Made by a program: the position numbers and the translations under genes. Source: Pleurotus ostreatus/Saccharomyces cerevisiae fusant (Eukaryota; Opisthokonta). Taken from it: DNA of 20,970 bases. Below, piece by piece: positions 19,974 through 20,970 of the stretch (position 1 is the stretch's first letter; each line of letters begins with the position of its first letter). A model generated the notes under the pieces. That model was not told the origin of the DNA, searched no databases, and was given only the letters and a program-made list of their open reading frames with translations. The DNA is taken from the NCBI GenBank assembly GCA_024196135.1, contig JAMQCK010000513.1:1-20970 (forward strand), given 5' to 3'.

Positions 19974-20970
19974 TCACGCGTCCACCACATGCACATCGTA
20001 CAGCTGCTCCGCCGACCCGTCGCACGGCAGCGCGGTCAGCGTCCCGTTCGCCTGCGTCGTGATGCAGTTGCCGGCGAAGGGCTCTTGGAAGGTGCAACTC
20101 TCCACCTTGCTGCCGTCACAGCTCAGGCATAGGTCGTCCGCACACGTCGCACACGACATCGTCCACGCGAACCCCTTGTTCGCGAGGATCTCGCCGTCGG
20201 TATCGTCGGGCAGGGTCGTGTATTGGCGACCGTAGAGCGAACCGACGCCGTTGGTGGAGATGGCTTTGGTTTTTATGGCGATGGCGGACTTGGGGGAGGG
20301 GGGTTAGGCGGGTGTTGGGAAGGAAAGGGTGGGTGTAGGGAGGGTGGGGGAAGGGGTATGGAAGGGGTATGGAAGGGGTATGGAAGGGGTATGGAAGGGG
20401 TATGGAAGGGTTATGGAAGGGGTATGGAAGGGGGGAGGAGGAAGGGGGGAGGAAGGGGGATGGAAGGGGGGAGGAGGAAGGGGGATGGAAGGAAGAGGGC
20501 GATAAGAAGGACGAGAAAGCTAGAGCGCGGACGAGAAAACTGGAGCGCGGAAACTCACCACCACCGCAAACTGGTCATCGTACCGCACAAAGTCGTACTG
20601 CGTGTTGACGCGCTGGAGGTACCAGGTGTGGTAGATGTGCTGCGTGGCGTTGGTGGATTCGGGCTAGGGGGGGGTGGGGTTAGAGTTGGCGTTGAGGGCG
20701 GGGAGAGGGGGTTAGAGTTTTGTTAAACTCTTTGTTGAGGGAGATGAAGAGAGGGAGGGTGAATGTGGGTGAAGGGCAGAGGGAAGGGGTGGGGTGAGGA
20801 GGGCAGAGGGATAGTAGGGGAGGAGGGCGGGGGAGAGGAGGGGAGGAGGGTGGAGGGAGAGAGGGTGGAGGTTCCCTCACGCGCGGCAGAGGAAGGAGCA
20901 GAGCTCAGACGCACCGCCAAGTCGACGTAATCGAAGAAGTAGTCGCTGGTGTCGCGCACCCACCAGACCT
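19974..20970 (-). CDS. Cys-rich, probably extracellular protein, 3' part
   Basis: Three exons are visible on the minus strand: 20970-20915 (partial), 20663-20559 and 20288-19974, all joined in phase 0. At least 158 residues are encoded. The order of features is WWVRDTSDYFFDYVDLA, then ESTNATQHIYHTWYLQRVN, then QYDFVRYDDQFAVV, then a C-terminal exon with seven cysteines around MSCATCADDLCLSCDG and FAGNCITTQANGT. Two N-glycosylation sequons (NAT, NGT) and the paired cysteines suggest a secreted or surface protein. The N-terminus, where a signal peptide would be, lies beyond the right edge. I do not recognise the family. Its introns (270 and 251 nt) are long and, like those of the convergent neighbour, pyrimidine-rich on the sense strand. 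Confidence 0.65.
20289..20558 (-). other. 270-nt intron of the Cys-rich gene
   Basis: Donor GTGAGT, branch CCTAACC, acceptor CCCAAG. Contains the 11-nt repeat array at 20351-20427. Confidence 0.65.
20351..20427. repeat. 11-nt minisatellite, seven copies
   Basis: Seven head-to-tail units of AAGGGGTATGG (plus strand), one with a G-to-T change, followed by degenerate purine-rich sequence to about 20510. Confidence 0.92.
20664..20914 (-). other. 251-nt intron of the Cys-rich gene
   Basis: Donor GTGCGT, acceptor CCCTAG. Sense strand is strongly pyrimidine-rich. Confidence 0.65.

Noticed and set aside
16829..20427. Possible CRISPR-like or mobile-element repeats
   Set aside because: The repeats are head-to-tail without unique spacers of constant length, without terminal inverted repeats and without a transposase or reverse transcriptase. 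They are minisatellites in a eukaryotic genome.

Overview
The window looks like nuclear DNA of an agaricomycete (mushroom-forming basidiomycete, perhaps a polypore). It is GC-rich. Its genes are cut by many introns, mostly 49-84 nt, with GTRNGT donors, CTRAY branch points and YAG acceptors. There is no sign of operons, ribosome-binding sites or prokaryotic mobile elements. All gene models below were spliced by hand from the sequence, with phase checked at every junction.

Layout: (1) 1-873, minus: 5' part of an F-box gene that runs off the left edge. (2) 1479-3172, plus: a protein with an MLKL/HeLo-like helical bundle, divergent from gene 1. (3) 3285-4284, minus: a complete five-exon cyanamide-hydratase-like HD-domain gene, convergent with gene 2. 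(4) 4285-6536: a 2.25 kb gap with degenerate short repeats and only weak exon-like traces. (5) 6537-9333, plus: a long disordered protein with the conserved blocks of Bni4-type phosphatase-1 scaffolds. (6) 10152-16263, plus: three F-box genes in a row. The first and third are diverged paralogs with shared intron positions; the middle one is a short, unrelated F-box gene with a C4 zinc-binding-like motif. The third is followed by an orphan coding tail that its predicted stop codon cuts off. (7) 17335-19614, plus: a GPALPP/DUF3752 family gene. (8) 19974-20970, minus: the 3' part of a Cys-rich, probably extracellular protein of unknown function.

The genes do not form one obvious pathway. The main themes are a local F-box (SCF ubiquitin-ligase adaptor) expansion with four members, and a change in gene architecture across the window. 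Left of about 17 kb most introns are near 50 nt. To the right, introns swell to 139-712 nt with sense-strand pyrimidine tracts and minisatellites.

I found no convincing new multi-gene system. The most unusual items are the orphan C-terminal exons after the third F-box gene, the HeLo-like protein with an acidic N-terminal extension, and the repeat-filled introns on the right.
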